This document shows, piece after piece, positions 31,626 through 40,371 of a stretch of DNA of 48,150 nt. The stretch covers positions 1 through 48,150 of the forward strand of contig CADEGR010000020.1 in NCBI GenBank assembly GCA_902826935.1, given 5' to 3'. Numbering within the stretch: the first letter of the stretch is position 1; each line of letters begins with the position of its first letter. The DNA comes from an uncultured Alphaproteobacteria bacterium. Its GTDB lineage: Bacteria > Pseudomonadota > Alphaproteobacteria > Geminicoccales > Geminicoccaceae. The notes below the pieces were generated by a model. That model was not told where the DNA came from, did no database searches, and saw only the letters and a list, made by a program, of their open reading frames with translations. A program made the position numbers and the translations under genes.

Positions 31626-32771
31626 TTAGCCGGCGCCGGCCTCGCCCGCCGGCTGGAATTCGGCACGCAGCGCGGCGTCGTGCTCGCCCAGCGCCGGCAC
31701 CGGACCGAAGCGGCGCTCCTCGCCAGCGAAGCGGGCGGCCGGCGCGAACAGCTCGAGCGGCCCGCCGGGGCTGTCGATCGTGACGAAGCGGTGCTGCGGA
31801 TGCTGGCCAAGCTCGGCCAGGGTCGACAGCCGGCCATAGGCGATCCGGTGGCGATCGAGGCGGGCTAGGATCTCGGCCTGGGGCAGGCGGCCAAGGCTGG
31901 CCTGCACGGCCTCGTCCAGGGCCGCGCGATGCTCGATCCGCGCACGGTTCCTGGCAAAGCGGGGGTCGCCTGCGAGCGCTGGCTGGTCCAGCACGCCGGC
32001 GCAGAAGCTCTGCCATTCGGTCTCGTTCTGGATCGAGATCAGGACGCCCGCCCCCTCGGCGCTGCGAAACAGGCCGTAGGGTGCTACCGAGGGATGGGCG
32101 AGGCCGAGCCGGGCCGGCGTCTTGCCGCCATAGGCGTGCTGGACGTAGGGCACGTTCATCCAGTCAGCCATGCTGTGGAACAGCGAGACCTGGATCGCCG
32201 CACCTTCGCCAGTGCTGGCGCGGGCGAGCAGCGCCTCCAGGATCGCCTCATAGGCATGCATGCCGGTCGCGATGTCGCAGACCGAGACGCCGACCCTTGA
32301 TGCCTGCTCGGGCGGGCCGGTGACCTCGGCGAGGCCGCTTTCGGCCTGGACCAGGAGGTCGTAGGCCTTGCGAGCGCGGTAGGGGCCGTCGTCGCCATAG
32401 CCGGAGATGTCGCAGGTGATCAGGCAGGTCCGCTCCGCGCGCAGCCTTGCGCTGCCGAAGCCCAGCCGCTCCGCTGCGCCGGGGCCGAGATTCTGGATGT
32501 AGATATCGGCCTTGGCGAGCATCGCCTGGACCAGCGCCCGATCGGCCGCGTCGGTCAGATCGACCCGGCAGGACTCCTTGCCGCGGTTCAGCCAGACGAA
32601 ATAGGACGACGCGCCCTTGGCGAAATCGTCGTAGCGCCGGCAGAAATCGCCCTCCGGCCGCTCCAGCTTGATCACCCGGGCACCGGCATCGGCCAGGCGG
32701 CAGGACGCGTAGGGGGCCGCCACCGCCTGCTCCAGGCTGACCACCAGAAGGCCGTCGAGGGGACGCCGCAT
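31626..32771 (-). CDS. Family III (CaiB/BaiF) CoA-transferase
   Basis: A 381-residue formyl-CoA-transferase-like enzyme that moves CoA between carboxylic acids. The N-terminal Rossmann part (VVSLEQAVAAPYASCRLADAGARVIKLERP) and the active-site Asp138 in AYDLLVQAESGL are present, as is SGYGDDGPYRARKAYD. It lies 28 bases after the MFS transporter gene on the same strand, so the pair probably forms an operon in which an organic acid is imported and activated. An oxalyl-CoA decarboxylase or other acyl-CoA enzyme is not nearby, so the acid is unknown. Confidence 0.9.
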   Translation of the reverse strand: MRRPLDGLLVVSLEQAVAAPYASCRLADAGARVIKLERPEGDFCRRYDDFAKGASSYFVWLNRGKESCRVDLTDAADRALVQAMLAKADIYIQNLGPGAAERLGFGSARLRAERTCLITCDISGYGDDGPYRARKAYDLLVQAESGLAEVTGPPEQASRVGVSVCDIATGMHAYEAILEALLARASTGEGAAIQVSLFHSMADWMNVPYVQHAYGGKTPARLGLAHPSVAPYGLFRSAEGAGVLISIQNETEWQSFCAGVLDQPALAGDPRFARNRARIEHRAALDEAVQASLGRLPQAEILARLDRHRIAYGRLSTLAELGQHPQHRFVTIDSPGGPLELFAPAARFAGEERRFGPVPALGEHDAALRAEFQPAGEAGAG

Positions 32772-32799
32772 GGTCGGCGCGGGGCTGCCGGCTTGCGGC

Positions 32800-34011
32800 C
32801 TAGGCCAGCGGCTCGGGCCGCAGGCGCAGGACCGCGCGCTCGTCGATCGGCCAGTGGATCAACGCGGCGACCAGGCCCAGGACGATCGAAGCCCACCAGA
32901 TGCCGTCATAGCTGCCGAAGCGGTCATAGAGCACGCCGCCCAGCCAGATCCCGAGGAAGCTGCCGATCTGGTGGCTGAAGAACACGATGCCGAACAGCGT
33001 GCCCATGTAGCGCGGCCCGAACATCTGGGCGACCAGGCCGGAGGTCAGCGGCACGGTGCTGAGCCACAAGAGGCCCATGGCGGCGCTGAACAGCAGCGCC
33101 GAGCCGGCGGTCAACGGCAGCAGGATGAACGCCAGGATGACCACGGATCTGGCGGCGTACAGGCCGCTCAGCAGATATTTCTTGGAGCGCCGGCCGCCCA
33201 GCACCCCGGCGCTGTAGGATCCGACCACGTTGAACAGGCCGATCAGCGACAGGCACCAGGCGGCGACCCCGGTCGAGATCCCGGCATCGGCCAGATAGGC
33301 GGGCAGATGGACCGAGATGAAGGCGACATGCCAGCCGCAGACGAAGAAGCCGGCGGTCAGGAGGACGTAGCTCGGATGCTTGCTGGCTTCGCCCAGCGCC
33401 TGGCGCAGGGTCTGCTCGTCGGCGCCGAGCGTGCCGCTGCCCTGGGCGTTGACCGCCTGGGCCAGGGCGACCATGCCGAGCGCGCCGAACGCCATCAGCA
33501 GCAGCGCCGTCGACCAGCCATAGGTGGCGATGAAGGCCTGGCCGATCGGCGGCAGCAGGAACTGGCCGAGCGAGCCGACCGCGGTCACGATGCCCAGGCA
33601 GGTCGAGCGATGGGCCACCGGCACCGCCCGGCCGACCGCCGCCAGCACGATGCCGAAGGCGGTGGCGGACAGCGCCAGGCCGATCAGCACGCCAGCCGAG
33701 AGATGGAACATCCAGGGGACGCTCGTGACCGACATCAGATAGACGCCGGCGGCATAGAGCAGGCCGCCCAGGGTCAGGGTCAGCCGGGTGCCCCACTTGT
33801 CCGCCAGCATGCCGGCGAAGGGCTGGCCAAGGCCCCACAGCAGGTTCTGCAACGCCAGCGCCAGCGCGAAGGTCTCGCGGCCCCAGCCGAGATCGCTGGT
33901 CATCGGCTGCAGGAACAGGCCGAAGCTGGAGCGGATGCCGAACGACAGCAGCACGATCGACGAGCCGCAGATCAAGATCAGCAAGGCGTGCTTGGACAGG
34001 CGCTCAGGCAC
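32800..34011 (-). CDS. MFS transporter (monocarboxylate/oxalate-formate-like)
   Basis: A 403-residue major-facilitator protein with 12 predicted membrane segments. The opening SFGIRSSFGLFLQPMTSDLGWGRETFA and LWGLGQPFAGMLADKWGTR (the loop 2-3 motif) are typical of the oxalate/formate and monocarboxylate-transporter branch. GTG 34011 is chosen: a GGGGGG run lies about 7 bases upstream and the first membrane segment starts soon after; an in-frame GTG 24 bases earlier is possible. Its partner is the CoA-transferase 28 bases downstream, consistent with uptake of a carboxylic acid. Confidence 0.88.
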   Translation of the reverse strand: MPERLSKHALLILICGSSIVLLSFGIRSSFGLFLQPMTSDLGWGRETFALALALQNLLWGLGQPFAGMLADKWGTRLTLTLGGLLYAAGVYLMSVTSVPWMFHLSAGVLIGLALSATAFGIVLAAVGRAVPVAHRSTCLGIVTAVGSLGQFLLPPIGQAFIATYGWSTALLLMAFGALGMVALAQAVNAQGSGTLGADEQTLRQALGEASKHPSYVLLTAGFFVCGWHVAFISVHLPAYLADAGISTGVAAWCLSLIGLFNVVGSYSAGVLGGRRSKKYLLSGLYAARSVVILAFILLPLTAGSALLFSAAMGLLWLSTVPLTSGLVAQMFGPRYMGTLFGIVFFSHQIGSFLGIWLGGVLYDRFGSYDGIWWASIVLGLVAALIHWPIDERAVLRLRPEPLA

Positions 34012-34081
34012 GATCTGGCCCCCCGGGTGCTTGGTCACCGAATTGTCGGTTGGCGGCCGGGCGCGGTCAATGTGCCCGCTG

Positions 34082-34117
34082 CGCACAGCTGCTGTGCGGC
34101 AGCAGCGGGCCCGCTGC
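34082..34117 (-). terminator. Stacked hairpins after hemY
   Basis: Two inverted repeats lie back to back between hemY and the MFS gene: CGCACAG/CTGTGCG (34082-34088 with 34092-34098, loop CTG) and the perfect palindrome GCAGCGGGCCCGCTGC (34102-34117). They begin 37 bases beyond the hemY stop and may end the hem operon. No U-tract. Confidence 0.45.
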
Positions 34118-34153
34118 CGGCGGCACTTGGTCGAAGGAGGCCCTCGGACGCGC

Positions 34154-35722
34154 TCAGGCGGCGTCGCTGGCGCCGGTCGCAGCCCGCCGGCTGGCGTCGC
34201 TCGGCCGCCTTGCCGCGACCTCGACCCCGGCGTCCTCGACCACGACCGCCTTGGCGGCGGCGGGCGCGGCCGGCTGGCTGTCGCCATTCAGCTCCTTGGC
34301 ATCGGTCACGGTGGGCTCCGGGCCGTCCTTGCGCACCGGCGCCACACTGACCTCGCCATCGCCCCGGATCTCGGCGCCGCGCCGGCTGTCCGGCAGGATC
34401 AGCTCGGCCGGGGCATGCTCGCGCAGCATCGGCATGAGCTTGGGCGGCAGGCCCCAGCGCAGGCTGTCGAACTTGCCATCCGGCCCGAACGGCGCCCATT
34501 CCGGGCGCGCCTCGCCGGTGCTCTGGCACAGCCAGGTCGGATCGGGCGGGGCATCGACCGCCTTCGCCAGCCAGCGCCGGATCTGCTCCGGCTCGCCGTT
34601 GGTCGCCTGCTCGAGCTCGGCCAGGAGGCGGTAGACCGAGGCGGTGGGCCCAATCTGCACCGCCCGCATCAGGGCCTCGCGCGCCGCCGGCCATTGCGCT
34701 GCCGCCATGGCCTGCTCGGCCAGCGCCAGCTCGCCCTCCAGGCTGTCCCGGTGGAGCGACTGCAGGCGCGCGAACATCCGGACCCGATCGGCCGGGGTCG
34801 GGCTCAGGCTCAAGGCGACCATGGCCTTGGCCAGATCGGGATGGGGCTGCGCCTTCCAGGCCTGCTCGACGATCTTGCGGGCCAGGCGATGCTTGCCCTG
34901 CTGGGTCGCCAGCTCGCTCGCCTGGATCGCGAGCGGCGCCAGGCTCGGCACCAGCTTGTGCGCCTTCCTGGCCAGCTCCAGCGCCTCGTAGGGCTGGTTG
35001 GCGGCGCGCTTGTCCTTGGCGGTCAGGTGCCAGAGGATCGCGCGGTAGCGGGTCGCGGTCGGCACGTCGATGGTCTGGTAGCGCGCCATGTCGGCGACCG
35101 TGGCCAGCGCCTCCTGCCAGCGGCCGGTCTGGGTCTGCAGCTCGAACAGGGTGGTCAGCACCCAGGGCGTGCCCGGCCGCCGGCGATAGGCCCGGCCGAC
35201 CAGATCCAGGGCGGCCGCCTGGTCGTTGTCCTTGATCGCTTGGGCGAGTAGGCCGCGCAGGCCCAGGAACTCGGTCTGGGGATGCTTCAGCATCTCCTGG
35301 AACTTGAGGCGGGCGCTCACCTCGTCGCCATCCAGCTGGGCGGTCTGGGCGCTCAGCAAGAGGGTCGAGGGCGCATGTTCCAGCAGCTTCTCGGCCCGCC
35401 GGTTCGACTGGCGCGCCGCCTTGGTGTCGCCGGCCGCGGCCGCGACCAGGCCGTCGGCCAACGCGGCAAAGCCGCGCTCGCGGCGCTTGATCCGGCGATT
35501 GCGGGCAAAGCGCGCCGGCGCCACCCGGAGCAGGCGCAGCACCTCGAACAGGAGCGTGATCGCGATGCCGATCATCACGAACGCGAACACCAGCACGCCG
35601 ACCGAGGTCACCAGCTTCTCGCCCAGCCAGGTGATCTCGACCAGGCCCGGATTGTTGGCGAACCAGGCGGCCAGCAGGGAGGCAGCCACGGCCAGAAGCA
35701 AGAATATGATCAGCCGAACCAT
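34154..35722 (-). CDS. hemY: HemY-like inner-membrane TPR protein
   Basis: A 522-residue protein with two N-terminal membrane segments (about 2-20 and 40-62) and a long alpha-helical TPR-like repeat region to about residue 420, the plan of the HemY protein linked to haem synthesis; its precise role is unsettled and it is not protoporphyrinogen oxidase. The segment TWLCQSTGEARPEW then GPDGKFDSLRWG (near 405-435) resembles a rubredoxin-like end in which most cysteines have been lost (tentative). The tail (450-522) is Ala/Asp/Glu-rich. It is the last gene of hemC-hemD-mic60-hemY, 75 bases after mic60. Confidence 0.86.
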   Translation of the reverse strand: MVRLIIFLLLAVAASLLAAWFANNPGLVEITWLGEKLVTSVGVLVFAFVMIGIAITLLFEVLRLLRVAPARFARNRRIKRRERGFAALADGLVAAAAGDTKAARQSNRRAEKLLEHAPSTLLLSAQTAQLDGDEVSARLKFQEMLKHPQTEFLGLRGLLAQAIKDNDQAAALDLVGRAYRRRPGTPWVLTTLFELQTQTGRWQEALATVADMARYQTIDVPTATRYRAILWHLTAKDKRAANQPYEALELARKAHKLVPSLAPLAIQASELATQQGKHRLARKIVEQAWKAQPHPDLAKAMVALSLSPTPADRVRMFARLQSLHRDSLEGELALAEQAMAAAQWPAAREALMRAVQIGPTASVYRLLAELEQATNGEPEQIRRWLAKAVDAPPDPTWLCQSTGEARPEWAPFGPDGKFDSLRWGLPPKLMPMLREHAPAELILPDSRRGAEIRGDGEVSVAPVRKDGPEPTVTDAKELNGDSQPAAPAAAKAVVVEDAGVEVAARRPSDASRRAATGASDAA

Positions 35723-35797
35723 GATCTTCCTACCTGCTAGGCCGCGTCGGCAGGCGACGCGGACGTCTCAAGTCAGCTTGTGTCAGCCTACAGTCGC

Positions 35798-37429
35798 TTA
35801 CGACGCCTTGGCCAGCACCTCGCGGGCATAAGCCCGCAAGCCGGCCGCCGCCTGCTCCGCCGCGAGGCGCTGACGGGCCTGGGTCAGCCAGCCGCCGGCG
35901 GCCGCCGCGGCCGGCTCCGGCAGGGCCGCCAGCTCGTCGACCGCACCTTGCAGATCCTCAGCACCCAGCTTGGCCTCAGCCCGCGCCAGCAAGGCCGTCG
36001 GCGTGGCGCCCGCCGCGTCCTCGCCCACCGGCCGGACCTGAACCAGCTGCATCAGATTGTTGGCCGCCTGGTCGAGCATGCCCTCGGTCGGCACGCTCGC
36101 GGTCTCGACCGCCTGGGCCAGGTCGTTGAAGCCGGCGCGCAAGGTCGCCAGATCCGGCACGCCGGAGGTCGCGACCGGCTCCAGCTGGGCCAGGGCGTCC
36201 TGGACGGCCTGATCCTCGCCGCCCAGCGCGCGGATGCTGGCGAGCGCCGGCTCGAACGGCTCGGCGCGCTCCAAGGCGCGGTCGATGTCGCCGACCGCCA
36301 GCATCATCACCGCCGCCCGCTGGAACTGGCCGCTGACGAAGTCGAGCTTGGACTGGGCCTCGTCGAGCCGGCCATTGAGCGTCGCCAGCTGCTCCTCGAC
36401 CGCGCGGCGCAAGGGCTCGATCTGCTGGCTGGCCTGCTCGGTCGCGGCGACGCGCTGCTCGACCGTGCCCAGCTGCTCGCGGGCAGCACTGTTGGCCGCG
36501 ACCGCGCCTTCCAGCTCGGGCAGCTTGATCTGGATGCTGGCGAGCGCATCGCGGGCCGCGGTGCCGGCATCGATCGCACCCTGGACGCCCTTGCTGAGAC
36601 TGCCGAGATCGGTCTGCAGCGTGCCGACCCGCTGCTCGAGGTCGGCCGGCAGCTGGCCCAGCTGCTGCAGCCGGCTGTCCAGCTCGCCGACCTTGGCCGG
36701 CAGGCCGCTGACCTCGGGCGGCAGCTCGCCGGCGGCAGTGGCCTTGGCATCGACCGCGGCGACCTGGCTTTGCAGCTCGGTCAGCCGGTCGTTGATCGGC
36801 TGCAGGCCGGGCCCCTGGTTCAGCCACAAGACGGCCCCGGCCGCGATGGCGCCGCCGCCGATCAGCCCGCCGATCAGGCCGGGGACAAAGCCACCCCGGC
36901 GGGCCGGCGGCGGGCTCGCCGAACCGTTGTCGCCGCGGCCGGCTGGACCTTGGGCGAGCGCGCCGGGCGTCGGGCTGGCGAGCGGCCGGCCCGAACCGCT
37001 GGCAGCGCTGCTCGCAGGCTTGCCGGCCTGACCCGGCGGTGGCAGAGCGCTGGCGGCGACGCTGCTCGGTGCGCTGGTCGAAGCGGCGCTGGGCTTGGCC
37101 GTGGCCGAGGTCGGGGTGTTAGGCTGGCTGCTCGCGGCCGGCGCGGCCGCAGCGGCCGGCTGGCCTGGCTTGGCCGGCGGGTCGCTCGGCGAGGGCGTCG
37201 GCGCCGTCGCCGAGTCAGGCCCCGGCGCGACGCTAGCCGCCGGCTTGGCCGGCTCCGGGCTGCTCGCGCTAGGGTTGGGCAGGCTCGCGCCAGCCGGCGC
37301 GGCCGGCGGCGGGCCAGCCGGAGTCTGGGCCGCCGGCTCGGCCGGACTGGCAGCGCCCGCATTCGGCCCGGCGCCTGGCTTGGCCGGACCGCTTTCGAAG
37401 GGCCTCTTGCCCCGGTTATTGCGCGACAT
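35798..37429 (-). CDS. Bacterial mitofilin (Mic60-like) protein
   Basis: A 543-residue protein. Residues about 15-175 are a low-complexity Pro/Ala/Ser tract; one membrane segment follows (about 181-203, GGFVPGLIGGLIGGG and onward), then a long coiled coil (about 205-340) and a C-terminal mitofilin-like domain (AVGDIDRALERAEPFEPAL to the end). Alphaproteobacterial Mic60 proteins are the relatives of mitochondrial MICOS Mic60, are encoded beside hemY and shape internal membranes. ATG 37429 is preferred because GAGGGAA lies about 8 bases upstream; ATG 37444 is the alternative. Position between hemD and hemY strongly supports the call. Confidence 0.88.
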   Translation of the reverse strand: MSRNNRGKRPFESGPAKPGAGPNAGAASPAEPAAQTPAGPPPAAPAGASLPNPSASSPEPAKPAASVAPGPDSATAPTPSPSDPPAKPGQPAAAAAPAASSQPNTPTSATAKPSAASTSAPSSVAASALPPPGQAGKPASSAASGSGRPLASPTPGALAQGPAGRGDNGSASPPPARRGGFVPGLIGGLIGGGAIAAGAVLWLNQGPGLQPINDRLTELQSQVAAVDAKATAAGELPPEVSGLPAKVGELDSRLQQLGQLPADLEQRVGTLQTDLGSLSKGVQGAIDAGTAARDALASIQIKLPELEGAVAANSAAREQLGTVEQRVAATEQASQQIEPLRRAVEEQLATLNGRLDEAQSKLDFVSGQFQRAAVMMLAVGDIDRALERAEPFEPALASIRALGGEDQAVQDALAQLEPVATSGVPDLATLRAGFNDLAQAVETASVPTEGMLDQAANNLMQLVQVRPVGEDAAGATPTALLARAEAKLGAEDLQGAVDELAALPEPAAAAAGGWLTQARQRLAAEQAAAGLRAYAREVLAKAS

Positions 37430-37504
37430 CGGCGATTCCCTCATCGGTGGCCGACCCAGTTACGCCGGCCCGCACGCCACCAGAGCGCTGGGCGAGGCTC
37501 AGCA

Positions 37505-38254
37505 CTATGGCAGCCGGTCGTCGTTCGATTCGTTAGCCGTCCCCAGCAGTGCCAGCATAGCCTCTCGATCGGGACGTGCGGCGATCTCGAGCGCGCGCCA
37601 AGCGAGAGTGCGACAGGATGCGGCAACCGATTCACTCAGACATATCGCCCGGGCAGTGTCAACCGAGCTGTGCAACCCATGCGCCTGCAGCAGATCGACC
37701 AGAATGCGCGCGGTTCTGGGCGAAAACAGCAGCACTGCGGCGATCTTGCGCGCCCGCCAGCGGGCGATCAGCGCCGGGCTCAGCGCCTGCGCCGCGACCG
37801 CCTCGTAGACCGTGACCCGGCGGAGCGCGAAGCCCGCTTCGGCCAGCGCCTCGGCCAGGCCCGGCCGGACGTCCTGGCCGGCCAGATGCAGGATGGCACC
37901 CGCCGCCGGCCGGCAGCGCGCGATGATCAGGGCCGCCAGCGCCTGGGCGTCGCCGGCCGCCGGCAGGACCTGCTGGCAGCCCGCCGCGCGCGCCGCCGCC
38001 GCCGTCGCCTGGCCGACCGCGAACACCGGCAGCCCGCGCGCCGCGGGTGGCAAAGCGGGCAGGGCATGGCGGCTGGAGAGCGCGAGCGCCTGCACGCCGG
38101 CGAGCTCCAAGGGCGCCGCCGGCTTGGCCACGATCTGCAAGAGCGGCTCGACCAGAGCGCGATAGCCCAGCGCCTCGACCGCCGCCGCCATGGCCGCGGC
38201 ATCCTCCTCCGGCCGGGTCAGCCAGACGTCGAGGCGCTGGTCGGCCGGGGCCAA
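37505..38254 (-). CDS. hemD: Uroporphyrinogen-III synthase
   Basis: A 249-residue protein, recognised by position and by weak family motifs (this enzyme is poorly conserved): VWLTRPEEDAAAMAAAVEALGY at the N-terminus, GLPVFAVGQATAAAARAAG in the first lobe, LRRVTVYEAVAAQALSP and AVLLFSPRTARILVDLL in the second. It cyclises hydroxymethylbilane to uroporphyrinogen III with D-ring inversion, feeding haem and corrinoids. TTG 38254 starts 8 bases after the hemC stop; no better start exists before the fold. It is co-transcribed with hemC. Confidence 0.9.
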   Translation of the reverse strand: MAPADQRLDVWLTRPEEDAAAMAAAVEALGYRALVEPLLQIVAKPAAPLELAGVQALALSSRHALPALPPAARGLPVFAVGQATAAAARAAGCQQVLPAAGDAQALAALIIARCRPAAGAILHLAGQDVRPGLAEALAEAGFALRRVTVYEAVAAQALSPALIARWRARKIAAVLLFSPRTARILVDLLQAHGLHSSVDTARAICLSESVAASCRTLAWRALEIAARPDREAMLALLGTANESNDDRLP

Positions 38255-38262
38255 GCGCGGGC

Positions 38263-39189
38263 TCAGCTGGGCAAGGCGGCGCCGGCCGCGGCCTTCAGCT
38301 CGGCGCCGGCATCCCGGCCAAGGGCCAGCGCCTCGGCCGCAGCACCCACCCGCTCGACCGACCAGATCCGCCGGCCATCGGCCTGCGCCACCAGGCCGCG
38401 CAGCCGCAGCTCACCGCCGGCCAGCTCGGCGAAGGCGCCGATCGGCGTGTGGCAGGTGCCATCCAGCACGTCCAGCATGGCCCGCTCGGCGCTGACGCAG
38501 AGATGGGTCGGGCCATGGTCGACCGCGGCCAGGCAGGCCAGCACGTCCGCGTCATCGGCCCGGCATTCCAGCCCGATCGCCCCCTGGCCGACCGCCGGCA
38601 GCATCTCCTCCGGGCTCAGGACGACATGGGGCACGGTGAGGCCCAGCCGGTCGATGCCGGCGCGGGCCAGCAAGGTGGCATCGACCTCGCCGGCCTCCAG
38701 CTTGGCCAGGCGGGTGCCGACATTGCCGCGGAAATTGATCGCCTTCAGGTCCGGCCGCCGCGCCAGCAGCTGCGCCTGGCGGCGGAGCGAGGCGGTGCCG
38801 ACCACGGCACCCGACGGCAGATCGGCCAGCGTCAGCTGGTCCCGGGTGATCAGCACGTCGCGCGGATCGGCGCGCGGCAGCATGGCGCCCAGCGCCAGGC
38901 CGTCCGGCAGCCAGGTCGGCAGGTCCTTCATGCTGTGCATCGCAAGGTCGATCCGGCGGTCCAGGAGCGCCGCCTCGATCTCCTTGCAGAACAGGCCCTT
39001 GCCGCCGATGTCGGCGAGCGGCCGGTCGGTGACCAGATCGCCGGTGGTCTTGATCACCACCACCTCCAGGGCGCCCGGCGCCTGCAGGCTCGGATGGGCC
39101 GCGGCCAGCGCCTGGCAGACCATGTCGGTCTGGATCCGGGCGAGCGGCGAGCCGCGGGTGCCGATGCGAAGGGGCAGGGTCAAGGTCAT
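38263..39189 (-). CDS. hemC: Hydroxymethylbilane synthase (porphobilinogen deaminase)
   Basis: A 308-residue enzyme joining four porphobilinogens. Motifs: [11 protein letters not shown] at the N-terminus, catalytic Asp81 in [22 protein letters not shown] and [14 protein letters not shown] for substrate binding, and the dipyrromethane-cofactor Cys246 in [16 protein letters not shown] 39189 has AGGA upstream. It heads the operon hemC-hemD-mic60-hemY and is divergent from tsaD with a 62-base gap holding a perfect inverted repeat. Confidence 0.97.
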   Translation of the reverse strand: MTLTLPLRIGTRGSPLARIQTDMVCQALAAAHPSLQAPGALEVVVIKTTGDLVTDRPLADIGGKGLFCKEIEAALLDRRIDLAMHSMKDLPTWLPDGLALGAMLPRADPRDVLITRDQLTLADLPSGAVVGTASLRRQAQLLARRPDLKAINFRGNVGTRLAKLEAGEVDATLLARAGIDRLGLTVPHVVLSPEEMLPAVGQGAIGLECRADDADVLACLAAVDHGPTHLCVSAERAMLDVLDGTCHTPIGAFAELAGGELRLRGLVAQADGRRIWSVERVGAAAEALALGRDAGAELKAAAGAALPS

Positions 39190-39219
39190 GGCAAGGTCCT
39201 GGCGGTAGGCGCTCTGGTC

Positions 39220-39238
39220 AGCGGCTGAAGCAGCCGCT
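39220..39238. repeat. Perfect inverted repeat in the hemC/tsaD divergent region
   Basis: AGCGGCTG (39220-39227) and CAGCCGCT (39231-39238) around AAG form an 8-bp perfect hairpin or dyad, 13 bases before the tsaD start and 30 bases before the hemC start on the other strand. It could be an operator or a 5' leader hairpin. Confidence 0.5.
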
Positions 39239-39251
39239 ATGTCCTCCGATC

Positions 39252-40352
39252 ATGGCCGCCTTGTCTACCCCGGAGCGAACGCCCGTCAAGCCGCGCGTGG
39301 TGCTCGGCATCGAGACCAGCTGCGACGACACCGGCGTCGCCCTGGTCGATGCGGACGGCCGCGTGCTGGCCCAGGCGCTCCATGGCCAGACCGCGCGCCA
39401 TCAGCCGTTCGGCGGCGTCGTGCCGGAAATCGCGGCGCGCGCCCATGTCGAGGTCCTGGACCGGCTGATCGCCGGCGTCATGGCCGAGGCCGGCTTGAGC
39501 TTCAAGGATCTGGCCGGGGTCGCCGCGACCGCCGGGCCGGGCCTGATCGGCGGTCTCCTGGTCGGGCTGATCACGGCCAAGGCAATCGCCTCGGTCGCCG
39601 GCCGGCCGCTGCTCGCGATCAATCATCTGGAAGCCCATGCGCTGACCGCGCGCCTGACCGATCGGGTCGCGTTTCCTTATCTGTTGCTGCTGGTCTCGGG
39701 TGGCCATTGCCAGCTCCTGGTGGTCGAGGGCGTGGGCCGCTACCGCCGGCTCGGCACCACGCTCGACGACGCCCTGGGCGAGGCCTTCGACAAGGTCGCG
39801 AAGCTCCTGGGCCTGGGCTATCCGGGCGGCCCGGCGATCGAGCGCCTGGCGGGCGAGGGCGATCCCAAGCGTTTTGCCCTGCCGCGCCCGCTCCTGGGCG
39901 AGCCCGGCTGCCACTTCTCCTTCTCCGGCCTCAAGACCGCGCTGCGCCAGCTGGTCGAGCGCCTCGGGCCGGCCGCCTTGACCCAGCCGACCCTGGCCGA
40001 TCTGTGCGCCAGCTTCCAGGCAGCCGCCTTCGCCAGCCTCTGCGATCGCACCGGCCGGGCGATCCTGCGGACCCGCGCCGCCTGGCCGGACGTCTCCACC
40101 CTGGTGGTGGCGGGCGGGGTCGCCGCCAACCGCCGGCTCGCCGCCGAGCTCGGCCGGCTGACGGCCGACCATGGCCTCGCCCTGGTGGTGCCGCCGCCCG
40201 CCTTGTGCACCGACAACGGCGTGATGATCGCCTGGGCCGGGCAGGAGCGGCTGCGGCTCGGCCTGACCGATCCGCAGGATGCCCCGGCCCGCGCCCGCTG
40301 GCCGCTCGACCCGGCCGCCGAGCCGGTGCTCGGGGCCGGCGTCAAGGCCTAG
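39252..40352 (+). CDS. tsaD: tRNA threonylcarbamoyladenosine synthase subunit TsaD
   Basis: A 366-residue ASKHA-fold protein that transfers the threonylcarbamoyl group to A37 of ANN-decoding tRNAs with TsaB and TsaE. Motifs in order: [29 protein letters not shown], the metal-binding [73 protein letters not shown]. Length and start (ATG 39252) are normal. Divergent from hemC, as in many alphaproteobacteria; here the following gene is a BMP protein on the other strand. Confidence 0.97.
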   Translation: MAALSTPERTPVKPRVVLGIETSCDDTGVALVDADGRVLAQALHGQTARHQPFGGVVPEIAARAHVEVLDRLIAGVMAEAGLSFKDLAGVAATAGPGLIGGLLVGLITAKAIASVAGRPLLAINHLEAHALTARLTDRVAFPYLLLLVSGGHCQLLVVEGVGRYRRLGTTLDDALGEAFDKVAKLLGLGYPGGPAIERLAGEGDPKRFALPRPLLGEPGCHFSFSGLKTALRQLVERLGPAALTQPTLADLCASFQAAAFASLCDRTGRAILRTRAAWPDVSTLVVAGGVAANRRLAAELGRLTADHGLALVVPPPALCTDNGVMIAWAGQERLRLGLTDPQDAPARARWPLDPAAEPVLGAGVKA

Positions 40353-40371
40353 CCGCGCAGCCTTCGCCAGA

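Noticed and set aside
29870-31783. 637-codon plus-strand frame opposite the solute-binding protein
   Set aside because: Shadow frame; the minus-strand product has a signal peptide and family-1 binding-protein motifs.
34102-34117. 16-bp perfect palindrome as a possible integration or resolution site
   Set aside because: No recombinase gene, no flanking duplication or tRNA; better read as part of the post-hemY hairpins.
35780-39208. 1142-codon plus-strand open frame across the hem block
   Set aside because: Antisense to hemC, hemD, mic60 and hemY, which have clear family motifs; the product is Arg/Gly/Ala-rich without domains, as expected of stop-poor antisense frames in GC-rich DNA.
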